Shown here one piece after another: positions 9,800 through 18,830 of a DNA stretch of 64,000 bases. The DNA is taken from assembly GCA_032358165.1 (NCBI GenBank), contig JAALGY010000041.1, positions 992,001-1,056,000 on the forward strand, written 5' to 3'. A program made the translations under genes and the position numbers. Within the stretch, counting starts at the first letter, position 1; each line of letters opens with the position of its first letter. The DNA comes from Diplosphaera chodatii. Its lineage: Eukaryota > Chlorophyta > Trebouxiophyceae > Prasiolales > Stichococcaceae. The notes below the pieces were generated by a model that saw nothing but the letters and a program-made list of their open reading frames with translations, made no database searches and was not told the origin of the DNA.

Positions 9800-10507
9800 C
9801 CAGTCAGCACTGGGCCAAGATCAAGAACAAGAGCAAGAGCAAGACCGAGACGTTAGTAGCATGACAACACCTAGCAGCGGCCACCCGCGGAGCCCGCGCG
9901 GATGGGAGCACCTGCCGCAGAAGACCCTGGTGCCCGATGTTGTGCATATCGGACAGCTTGCGGCGTCAGCCGCCAGCCCTCTGTTGTTTGCCAGCGCCAG
10001 CCCTCAGTCCCTTTGGGTTTGGTTGCTTTCACCAGCATGCAGGGCGCCTCGCGGCGTATCCGGTCCCAGCGGGCCCAGAGCTCGGCGTACTTGTACGCAA
10101 CCGGTCCCTGCATGTCTGCGCGGGGTTTTCTGGGTTTACCCGCGGGTGCCGTGGCACGTGGACAGACAGACGTTACGACTTTTTTAGGGTGATAGACACG
10201 CAGCGGTGCGACTTAGCCGCGAGTGCGTGGCATTGCTGCCGCCGCCGCTAGGTCCCCGCACTTGTACGACCATTAGGTAGCCTTCCTCATCGGGACTATT
10301 GCCTTTCGCTGGTCTCATGGGCCCTGCATTCCCTCGTGGTTTCAGTGTCCTCCATCGACATATTTCGAACAGAACGTTTTGATGACATACTCAGCCGCCC
10401 TCACGTTCACACGTGAGACGCCGCATTGTGCCGCAGAGCCTTGTTCTTGAGCTTGGTTCTGGTCTGGACGCCCTTTGTAAAAAACAAACAAACAAACAAA
10501 CAAACAA
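9800..10507 (+). mobile_element. Body, 3' terminus and tail of M copy 2
   Basis: Non-repetitive body shared with 26,240-26,943 (plus) and 3,110-2,405 (minus). It begins with a purine-rich run of GAACAAGAGC repeats and ends with a conserved terminus of about 110 bp (10,390-10,483): a hairpin CTCACGT-TCAC-ACGTGAG, then ATTGTGCCGCAGAGCC, CTGGTCTGGACGCCC, TTTGTAAAA and CAAA repeats. Short ORFs of about 100 codons exist in all frames, but none is preserved with synonymous bias that I can see, so I do not call a protein. Confidence 0.8.
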
Positions 10508-10519
10508 GCAAGTCTCCTC
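10508..10519. repeat. Target-site duplication of M copy 2 (tail side)
   Basis: GCAAGTCTCCTC, the second copy of 5,520-5,531, immediately after the (CAAA)n tail. Confidence 0.85.
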
Positions 10520-10556
10520 GCGCCGGGCCGCCGAGTTCCTGCTCAAGTTCCTGCCC
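10519..10556 (+). mobile_element. LINE-B ORF2 fragment, plus strand (right of M copy 2)
   Basis: Continuation of the fragment at 5,463-5,531: CGCGCCGGGCCGCCGA encodes SRRAAE, as in the minus-strand LINE-B ORF2. It diverges from the other LINE-B copy after a few codons and ends where LINE-A sequence starts at about 10,557. Confidence 0.7.
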
Positions 10557-11547
10557 GCCGAGGGTGGGCCTGCTCAAATTGGATGCTTTATCTGTTGCAG
10601 CGGCGCAGCTTGCACCTTGTCTTGCATCTGTTTTCAACGCTTGTCAAAGGGTGGCAGCGTTGCCAAGGGGCTGGGCTCTGTGCGGCATCACGCCGATTCA
10701 CAAGGGGGGCGACACATCCGATCCGGGTAATTACCGTGGCATTGCTGTTGGCTCTTTATTGGCAAAGCTGTATGCTTGCATGCTTAACGAAAAGCTTATG
10801 AGGTGGACCGAGCAGCACCAGCTGCGCGCACGCGGACAGGCGGGCTTCCGCAAGGACCACCGCACCACCGATCAGACCTTCGTCGTTCGCACCCTCATCG
10901 AGAAGGCCAAGGCAGATAAGCAGCCTCTGTACTCTTGCTTTGTCGATTTCAAGAAAGCATACGACACTGTACCTCGTGATTTGCTTTGGGAGAAGCTGCA
11001 GCGGATTGGGGTGCATGGGGAGTTTCTGAGGGGCGTGCAGGCACTGTATGCTGATGTGCCCATGGCATTGCAGTTTGAGGGGGGAATGTCCGACACATTT
11101 CAGAGCACTCTGGGGGTTAAGCAGGGATGTCCACTATCTCCAACCCTTTTTGGGATTTACATTGACGATTTCCAAGCGGAGCTGGAGGCCGCCGGCGCGG
11201 ACCTGGACCTGCCCACCCTGTGTGGTGTGCAGGCACCTGCCCTCTTCTATGCAGATGATCTGGACCTGGTGTCCACATCCGTACGCGGCCTGCAGGCGCA
11301 GCTCGACCTGCTGGAGTCGTACTGCAAACGCTGGCGCCTCACCGTCAACGTGAAGAAGACTAAGGTCGTGGTGTACGCAGCCCAGGCTGCGGCACCACCG
11401 GTTCTCACCTACATGCATGCTCCCATCGAAGTGCTGGACTCGTTTACCTATTTGGGGGTTGACATCTCCAGTCGTAGTTCTTTTGCTGCCGCTAGCATCG
11501 GCAGAGCGGCCTCCGCCCAGCGCGCCGCACTTGCATTGCAGCATCGT
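10557..11547 (+). pseudogene. LINE-A copy, RT core only, truncated at both ends
   Basis: Equivalent to about 14,977-15,962 of the full-length LINE-A and nearly identical to it. It encodes VGLLKLDALSVAAAQ, NYRGIAVGSLLAKLY, FVDFKKAYDTVPRDL, GVKQGCPLSPTLFGIYIDD and LFYADDLDL (about 11,245-11,275), so the whole RT palm is open. The 5' end is a truncation against LINE-B sequence; the 3' end stops at GCATCGT, where the 5' end of another LINE-A (11,548) begins. Confidence 0.85.
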
Positions 11548-11944
11548 ACTTTTCCGTTTGCGTACTCGGAAAGGTTTCCTGCGCACGTTCTATACACGCT
11601 CTCTGGCCAAATACAGGCTCTCTACAGCAACCGCGAAGGATCCCGCGCTGCCCGGTGTCCGGCAGCACGCTCACAGGAGGCCAACCGCACCCAACCAACC
11701 AATCCCGTCAAACCACGCAACCCTGCGCTCTACACCCCTCAACCTGCTTGCAAACCTTGCAAACAGACTCATCTCACACACACCATCCTTCTGCTGCAAT
11801 TTCGCAGCCATCGCACCTCATTTGAGGCCATTGCACCTCGTTTGAGGCGTCCCATACTGACTCCAACCGCTCATATCGTGTCACACACACCCAGCAGCTG
11901 CATCACAAGCTGCAACCATCCATCTACCTCCTATACATCATAAC

Positions 11945-13360
11945 ATGACGATCTGCACGCGTTCGTTCTCTGACGTTGTCTCCTCAACAGATGCGGCGAT
12001 GGACTGGGCGACGGTTGCGTCACTGAGTGACCTGGCTGCACTCCGGAAGATCGCCAAACGGTACAACGTGTCTGTTCGCAGGGGCGCCAACGCAGAAACG
12101 GTTCGTCGGCAGCTACACGCCGTCATGGAGCCAATGGACGGCATTGCGGACGCTGCACTTGCAGAGTTTTCGGTGTCGGACTCCAGCGCGGATTTGAGTC
12201 AGCAGTCCTGCACGCACAACGCGGCACCCATCAGCGAGGCCTATACGGCGCCTGCTGCTCAGCAGCGGCCACCCAGGGGCCCCCTGCGTGGACTTGCATG
12301 CGTGCATGCAACTGCAGATGATGCTGACTTGGATCACGTGACTGCCCAGACTGCTCAGGGTGATTCCAGTGCAGGCTGTGCAGTCCCACAGCCCTCGTCC
12401 AACGCTGCCATTGCGCCATACTTGCGCAGGATTGCGTCTCTTGAGGCCGAGGTGCAGCAGCTGAAGCTTGAGGCAGCAGCACATCAGCAAGCGGCACTGC
12501 AGCAGCAATGCCAGCCAGTCAAGCTTATCATACATGTGCAGCAGCCACAGCCCAACAGCAGCAGCCAGGAGCAGCAGATGGCACCGGACAGGCAGCATGC
12601 AGCTCCAGAGCAGCATGCAGCACCCGCGCCAGCAGCTCCCAGCAGCCAGCCTGCAACATCAGCAACGGCATCAGCAGCAGCATTGCCACAGCAGCCAACA
12701 GCAACCAGCTGGCCCAGCATTGATCCACAGCAGCAGCCGCGGCTCCCAGTACGCAGCAGCAGCACTGGATCAGCAGCATGGGTCTTCAGCGGCTTGGAGT
12801 TTGCAGCAGGCAGCAGCAGCGATGTTGCCGCAGCGGCAGTACAGGGTTTCTGCACCAGCAAGCTTTGCTTGCAAGATGCTGCACAGCACATCACCGTGAT
12901 GCGTGTCAGCAAGCAGAAGACCGGTCTGGCTGTTGTCAGCATTGACGATGGTGCTTTTGTGCGCAGGATGTGCAGCACGAAAGCGCGCCTTCCCCGCACT
13001 TGCGGTGTTTCAGTTTTTGAGAGTGTGGCACTGCAGCGTCGGGACGCAGCGGCACAGCTGCGCAGGAGCCAGCACCATGCAGCCCAGGACGCAGCTCCGG
13101 TGGCGAACGCACGCCGCGCAGCCGCAGATGCTATGCAATTTGCACAGCATCACCTTGCGCCGCGCCGGCAGCGGCGGCCAAGCGCTCTTGGCCCTCACCC
13201 TGCTGTTGCTCCCCTTGGCATTGCATCACGCTTTGCTGTGCTGCCTGTTGAGCCCACTTCTCACACATCACCTGGTGGCCCCACTTTGGCTGAGGGAACA
13301 TCACCCTCTCCAGCAAAGGCGCCAGCCACCCCCAAACCCACCCCCAACCATGTCTGCTAG
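11945..13360 (+). CDS. LINE-A ORF1 protein (471 aa)
   Basis: Open from ATG 11,945 to TAG 13,360. Residues about 155-185 form a likely short coiled coil (LRRIASLEAEVQQLKLEAAA), followed by a long Gln/Ala/Pro-rich linker. The C-terminal third (about 295-400) is more ordered (HITVMRVSKQKTG, VVSIDDGAFVRRM) and ends in a basic stretch. No CCHC zinc knuckle is present. By position and composition it is the ORF1 nucleic-acid-binding protein of a LINE; RRM-like folding of the C-terminal third is only a guess. Overlapping Gln/Ser-rich ORFs in the other frames and strand are shadows of the CAG-rich linker. Confidence 0.75.
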   Translation: MTICTRSFSDVVSSTDAAMDWATVASLSDLAALRKIAKRYNVSVRRGANAETVRRQLHAVMEPMDGIADAALAEFSVSDSSADLSQQSCTHNAAPISEAYTAPAAQQRPPRGPLRGLACVHATADDADLDHVTAQTAQGDSSAGCAVPQPSSNAAIAPYLRRIASLEAEVQQLKLEAAAHQQAALQQQCQPVKLIIHVQQPQPNSSSQEQQMAPDRQHAAPEQHAAPAPAAPSSQPATSATASAAALPQQPTATSWPSIDPQQQPRLPVRSSSTGSAAWVFSGLEFAAGSSSDVAAAAVQGFCTSKLCLQDAAQHITVMRVSKQKTGLAVVSIDDGAFVRRMCSTKARLPRTCGVSVFESVALQRRDAAAQLRRSQHHAAQDAAPVANARRAAADAMQFAQHHLAPRRQRRPSALGPHPAVAPLGIASRFAVLPVEPTSHTSPGGPTLAEGTSPSPAKAPATPKPTPNHVC

Positions 13361-13399
13361 GGGTGTTGGGGCCGGGCTGCGCCCGGCGCAATCCGGTCC

Positions 13400-16300
13400 C
13401 CTAACAGCGCCCTGTCTGTACTGAGCCTGAACGTCCAGGGGTGGCTGACCAGAGATGCATCTGCGCTATCGCAGGTCATCAAGGCGGCTGACTTCGACGT
13501 GCTGGCCTTCAGCGAGACGTGGGCGCGGGAGGGGACCGACGCGCCGGAGCTGGACGGCTTCACATCCGTCCTTCACCTCTGCCGCGGAGCCGGCGTCAGC
13601 AGCGTGGCGGTGCACGTGGCGGCCTCGCTGTCTACGTCGCCGACAAGCTTGCATAATCGGTGACACACTTGTCAACTGGACCCCAAAACTGCTATGCTGT
13701 TTTGAGGTTTGACAAGGCTGTCGGTCAGGAGGAGGATGCTTACATGATTCCATGCTACATACCACCCGAGGGAAGCCCATCCTTTGATGGCAAGGGCCCT
13801 GCGGTCTGGGAGGCGTTACGTGAGGAGGTGAGCGCCACCTGCCGCATGGGGCATGTGTTTGTTGTTGGAGACCTGAACGCACGCACCAGCACCTGCCCGG
13901 ACTTTCCGGGATCTGTCGATCACCCTGTCACAGAGGAGTTCCTGCCCTCCACCGCCCCTCCTGTGCAGTCACAGCGGCACAGCCGCGACAGCAGGGAGCG
14001 GCCCAACAGGTGGGGCAGGGCTCTGCTTGACATGTGTGTTGAGACATCCGTCAGGATTGCTAACGGTCGTGTTTCAGGAGATGAGGAGGGACAGGTCACT
14101 TTTGTTAGCCAAAGTCAGGTGGGCAGCAGCCTGATTGACTATGTGCTTGCAAGTGCTGATGCATTCCCTTTGATTCATTCCCTAACAGTACTCCCCGCTC
14201 CTGAGTCGGACCATGCAGCCTTGCATCTGCTCATCAAGAGGACCGCCGCCGCTCAGCAGCCGCTCCCACGTCGCCAGCGCCGCCGCCATCAGCAGCAGCA
14301 CCCGCAGCAGCCTACGACCCAGCAGCCCCTGCGCCTCGGCGCAGCGGAGCTGGAAGTATGGCAGCAGCGCCTGCAGCAGCCTGATGCCGCAGCCCAACTG
14401 GTCGACATTGCAGCGGCAGCAGACGCTGCCCAGGTACCCGATGACATGCATGCTGTGGGCATGCAGTTCGATCAGCTCATTGAGACCACGCAGGCTGAGG
14501 TGGCTGCAACGGCGCCGGCCGCCAAGGGGCGGCGGCGGGACCGCAACGCTGTGCCTCGCTGGTGGGATGCTGACCTGGCCCGCGGACGCCGCGCAGCGCG
14601 GCAAGCCGCGCGGCGCGACCCGCAGTCACCGGCTGCTCGCGCGCTCCGCCAGCAGTACCAGCACCTGCTACGCCGCACCCAGCGCCAGTGGACCCGCAGT
14701 CAGGCTCTTGCCCTCACTGAACTGGCTCGATCAACCAACTCCAAAAAGTTTTGGCAAAAGTTCAAACCTGCTAAGAAGCGGGCCTGTCCCATTGCAGATG
14801 ATGTGATGCTTGACTCCTTCCGGAAACTGCTGGATGCCCCCACAGTTTCATCAAGCACTGCAGGTACCTCGGGTAGTGGTGCTGCGCCACCTTTTGCTGA
14901 CGGGAGCGAGCTCAACTCGCCCTTCACAGCCGGCGCCGTGCAACAGGCTATAGGAGCCCTGCGCGGAGGCAAAGCAACGGTGGGCCTGCTCAAATTGGAT
15001 GCTTTATCTGTTGCAGCGGCGCAGCTTGCACCTTGTCTTGCATCTGTTTTCAACGCTTGTCAAAGGGTGGCAGCGTTGCCAAGGGGCTGGGCTCTGTGCG
15101 GCATCACGCCGATTCACAAGGGGGGCGACACATCCGATCCGGGTAATTACCGTGGCATTGCTGTTGGCTCTTTATTGGCAAAGCTGTATGCTTGCATGCT
15201 TAACGAAAAGCTTATGAGGTGGACCGAGCAGCACCAGCTGCGCGCACGCGGACAGGCGGGCTTCCGCAAGGACCACCGCACCACCGATCAGACCTTCGTC
15301 GTTCGCACCCTCATCGAGAAGGCCAAGGCAGATAAGCAGCCTCTGTACTCTTGCTTTGTCGATTTCAAGAAAGCATACGACACTGTACCTCGTGATTTGC
15401 TTTGGGAGAAACTGCAGCGGATTGGGGTGCATGGGGAGTTTCTGAGGGGCGTGCAGGCACTGTATGCTAATGTGCCCATGGCATTGCAGTTTGAGGGGGG
15501 AATGTCCGACACATTTCAGAGCACTCTGGGGGTTAAGCAGGGATGTCCACTATCTCCAACCCTTTTTGGGATTTACATTGACGATTTCCAAGCGGAGCTG
15601 GAGGCCGCCGGCGCGAACCTGGACCTGCCCACCCTGTGTGGTGTGCAGGCACCTGCCCTCTTCTATGCAGATGATCTGGACCTGGTGTCCACATCCGTAC
15701 GCGGCCTGCAGGCGCAGCTCGACCTGCTGGAGTCGTACTGCAAACGCTGGCGCCTCACCGTCAACGTGAAGAAGACTAAGGTCGTGGTGTACGCAGCCCA
15801 GGCTGCGGCACCACCGGTTCTCACCTACATGCATGCTCCCATCGAAGTGCTGGACTCGTTTACCTATTTGGGGGTTGACATCTCTAGTCGTAGTTCTTTT
15901 GCTGCCGCTAGCATCGGCAGAGCGGCCTCCGCCCAGCGCGCCGCACTTGCATTGCAGCATCGTTGCCATGACCTGAGCTTGCATGACCCAGCACTGCAGC
16001 TGCACTTGTTCGATGCACTAGTACGTCCTGTTATGCTTTATGGTGTCGAAACATGGGGTCCTGGGGCGTTGTGCGGTAGTGGCATGGACACTTGTGAGCT
16101 TGTCCATCGGAAGTTTCTTCGGTCTGTTCTTGGTGTGCGCACAGGCACTCCCAACGTGGCGGTGTTGGGGGAGCTTGGGCGATTCCCGGTGGCACACACG
16201 GCAACGCTGGCCATCTGCCGGTTCTGGAATCGGCTGGTCGCGATGCCGGACACACGCCTCACCAAGCAGGCATTCCTAGAGAACTGTGCTCTGGCCACCC

Positions 16301-16878
16301 GGCCGGGGCGCAGCAAGACCAGCTCAGCATGCTGGGCTGCCCAGGTGTGCTCGTTCCTGCACTTCATGTCACCCATCGTTGACGGCGTGCCGCAGCGCAT
16401 TGACACTTCGGTTGTCAGTGCACACCTGCAGCGCCGCACATTCGATGCTGTGAATGGCAGCGACTTGCGCAAAGTGCGTGAGTGGCTGGGAGTCAGGGGC
16501 CCTGTCAACGGTGACAACTACCAGCTGGCCGGCTACTTGCAGGCAGTCGCCTCCAAGACCGGTCGTCGGCGGTTAGCACAGTTTCGGATGGGCAGTCACA
16601 TGCTGGGGGTGGAGACAGGGAGGTGGCAGCGTCTGCCGCGGGCAGAGCGGCTGTGTCAGCGGTGTAGCTGCGGCGTGGTGGATGATGAGGCGCACATGGT
16701 CTGGGGGTGTCCAGCTCTAGTAGATCAGAGGGTGCAGCATTCTGAGCTGTTTCAGGACAGCGACATCACCTCAGTGGCGGACTTTATGCAGCAGGATGCC
16801 GGGCAACTGGCAGCCTTTTTGCGGGTTTGTCATGATCATTGTGCAGAGTTGGAGGGGTGTACATCCAACCGGGATTGA
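13400..16878 (+). pseudogene. LINE-A ORF2: endonuclease (damaged) + RT + C-terminal Cys/His motif
   Basis: The endonuclease begins at about 13,400 (SVLSLNVQGWLTRDASALSQ, then LAFSETW). Near 13,565-13,615 the coding signal moves to the frame reading RGGLAVYVADKLA, and TAA follows at 13,654, so one frameshift and one stop separate it from the open part. From 13,660 to the TGA at 16,878 the frame is open (1,072 codons). It contains VFVVGDLNARTS and SLIDYVLASAD (endonuclease), then FVDFKKAYDTVPRDL, GVKQGCPLSPTLFGIYIDD, LFYADDLDLVS (about 15,660-15,690) and VNVKKTKVVVY. Near the end is CQRCSCGVVDDEAHMVWGC, the Cys/His motif seen at the C-terminus of many LINE ORF2 proteins. The RT is intact as far as I can see. 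Confidence 0.85.
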
Positions 16879-16922
16879 GTGGACCCGTTCTGTCAGCGGG
16901 GAGTGAACGGTTTCGGACACGA

Positions 16923-17529
16923 CCTGTTGGGGGAGCTTGGGCGATTCCCGGTGGCACACACGGCAACGCTGGCCATCTGCCGGTTCTGGAATCGGCTGGT
17001 CGCGATGCCGGACACACGCCTCACCAGGCAGGCATTCCTGGAAAACTGTGCTCTGGCCACCCGGCCGGGGCGCAGCAAGACCAGCTCAGCATGCTGGGCT
17101 GCCCAGGTGTGCTCGATCCTGCACTTCATGTCACCCATCGTTGACGGCGTGCCGCAGCGCATTGACACTTCGGTTGTCAGTGCACACCTGCAGCGCCGCA
17201 CATTCGATGCTGTGAATGGCAGCGACTTGCGCAAAGTGCGTGAGTGGCTGGGAGTCAGGGGCCCTGTGAACGGTGACAACTACCAGCTGGCCGGCTACTT
17301 GCAGGCAGTCGCCTCCAAGACCGGTCGTCGGCGGTTAGCACAGTTTCGGATGGGCAGTCACATGCTGGGGGTGGAGACAGGGAGGTGGCAGCGTCTGCCG
17401 CGGGCAGAGCGGCTGTGTCAGCGGTGTAGCTGCGGCGTGGTGGATGATGAGGCGCACATGGTCTGGGGGTGTCCAGCTCTAGTAGATCAGAGGGTGCAGC
17501 ATTCTGAGCTGTTTCAGGACAGCGACATC
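16923..17529 (+). mobile_element. LINE-A internal fragment joined to the full-length copy
   Basis: Equivalent to LINE-A 16,162-16,768, nearly identical, in frame from LLGELGRFPVAH to QDSDIT. On the left it is fused to the truncated 3' UTR of the full-length copy (short shared TGTTG at the junction). On the right it ends abruptly at GACATCAC, where unrelated sequence starts. With 10,557-11,547 it may be the other half of a single older LINE-A copy that lost about 200 bp around the full-length insertion. Confidence 0.75.
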
Positions 17530-18590
17530 ACTTTCCGTTTTCACCGTGCCAGGGGGAGCGGCCCCCTGGCACGGCCTGCCGCTGCTATCACACGCATCGT
17601 CATCGCCTTCGCCACTCTTGCTTGCCTCCGCGAGCAGCGTGCCAGCCTTGCGGCCCATCACAGCAGCCGAAGTGTTGCCATCCCGGCAGCACAACACCTC
17701 TACCAGCCAAACCTGACGTCCACACCGCTTCTACGCTCACACAGCCACTCAGCGCCTTCCTCATCGTCGTCAACCGCAAGCGCTCAAACGGAAAGTCCAC
17801 AGTCGCCGCCTTCGACCCCCAAACCACCCAGCACGCCTCCACAGGCCAGCCCCTTCAACGCCGTCTCCTACGGTTCTACGCCTTCACCATCACCTTCAGC
17901 AGCTTCTACATCGTCATAGGAGCCGCCTGCAGCCGGCCCTGCGTCGCCAGCCGGACTTCGGGGGCAGTTCGGTTTGGCGATCAGCAGGGATCCCGCAGCA
18001 CAGCGGTTTCGGAAACCGCCTTCACAGCCTGGCCGGCGTCATCACAGCTCTGCAGCCATCACACACGGCGTCATGATACGCTCTGATAGCCGTTAGCCCG
18101 CCATCAGCCTTCACAGCAGCCGCTTCAGCCGCCTGCGCCGCATGCGCGACTGCGCTGCTGCAGGCTTGGTCACCCTGTAGCGGCTAGGCGCACATCCGGC
18201 TTCAGCGGCGCACAGCATCCGTCTACGCAGCTCCAGCAGCGCCTTGGCTCTTGTCAGATCCGGTTTGCAGCGGTTTGGGGGAGCCTGCGGTAGACTGGCG
18301 TCTGGCATCAGCTGCGCCGCCTTGCCATCGACAGCCGGCCTCCTCAGCCGCGCAGCTTCACCATCGCCAGCTGCCGCCGCCGCCGCTGGCCGCAGCTGCC
18401 ATTACCGCAGTCTGCCGCTAGCTCCAGCCGCATCAGCGGCGGTCATAGCAATCCAGCAGCTTGACAGCATCACGTGAAGTCACATGGAGTCACATAGATA
18501 TAGACATTGCATTTGTGGCCTGGGTGATTGGACCGCGTTGTTGGCGTTGCTGATCTCGCGCTTCTTAGCCTTTGCAGCACGTTTGCATCC
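17530..18590 (+). other. Unidentified segment between LINE-A and M copy 4
   Basis: No similarity to the other elements in the window and no family I recognise. Visible structure: an inverted pair ACTTTCCGTTT (17,530-17,540) and AAACGGAAAGT (17,786-17,796); a strong hairpin GTGCCAGGGG/CCCCTGGCAC (17,546-17,571); and a 17-bp palindrome GCGGTTTCGGAAACCGC near 18,003-18,019. Open frames (for instance 17,622-18,086, 154 codons, with the phrase FLIVVNRKRSNGKSTVAAF) are present but not convincing. It could be the 5' part of another mobile element or an older host sequence stranded between insertions. Confidence 0.5.
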
Positions 18591-18830
18591 ATGTAGCTTA
18601 GACTTCCTCACCGGGACTATTGCCTTGCGCTGGTCTCACGGGCCCTGCATTCCCTTGCGGTTTCAGTGTCCTCCATCTGCACAGTTCGACATTTGATGTG
18701 TGACATGTTATTCTTTCGCCGCCCTCACGTTCACACGTGAGACGCCGCATTGTGCCGCAGAGCCTTGTTCTTGAGCTCGGTTCTGGTCTGGACGCCCTTT
18801 GTAAACAACAAACAAACAAACAAACAAATA
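18591..18830 (+). mobile_element. Element M copy 4, 5'-truncated (no array head)
   Basis: Matches the last 230 bp of the M body (GGGACTATTGCC, GGTCTCACGGGCCCTGCATT, the CACGTTCACACGTGAG hairpin, CTGGTCTGGACGCCC, then CAAA repeats at 18,806-18,828). It diverges from copies 1-3 upstream of about 18,600. The M copy 3 array starts directly after its tail, so copy 3 probably inserted into this tail. Confidence 0.8.

Larger units (their letters stand above)
5532..10507 (+). mobile_element. Element M copy 2 (about 5 kb) carrying a nested LINE-A
   Basis: Layout: 92-bp array (5,532-5,942), nested 5'-truncated LINE-A (5,943-6,892), array again (6,893-about 9,799), body (about 9,800-10,480), then the conserved 3' terminus and (CAAA)n tail (10,484-10,507). 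The repeat GCAAGTCTCCTC flanks it at 5,520-5,531 and 10,508-10,519 (11-12 bp). The target is a plus-strand LINE-B ORF2 fragment that reads through when the element is removed (DRLHQQ then SSRRAAEF). Without the nested LINE-A the element is about 4.0 kb, of which about 36 units are minisatellite. Confidence 0.88.
11548..16922 (+). mobile_element. LINE-A, nearly full-length two-ORF non-LTR retrotransposon
   Basis: About 5.4 kb: 5' leader (11,548-11,944), ORF1 (11,945-13,360), ORF2 (about 13,400-16,878) and the first 44 bases of the 3' UTR. Compared with copies a, b and c it lacks the last part of the 3' UTR, including the hairpin and tail. At 16,923 the sequence jumps to another internal LINE-A segment. 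The leader is rich in CACACC and ACCC motifs. ORF2 carries one frameshift and one stop in the endonuclease, so this copy is not autonomous as it stands. Confidence 0.88.

Noticed and set aside
12200..12900. Several Gln-, Ser- or Leu/Cys-rich ORFs on both strands
   Set aside because: Shadows of the CAG/GCA-rich linker in LINE-A ORF1.
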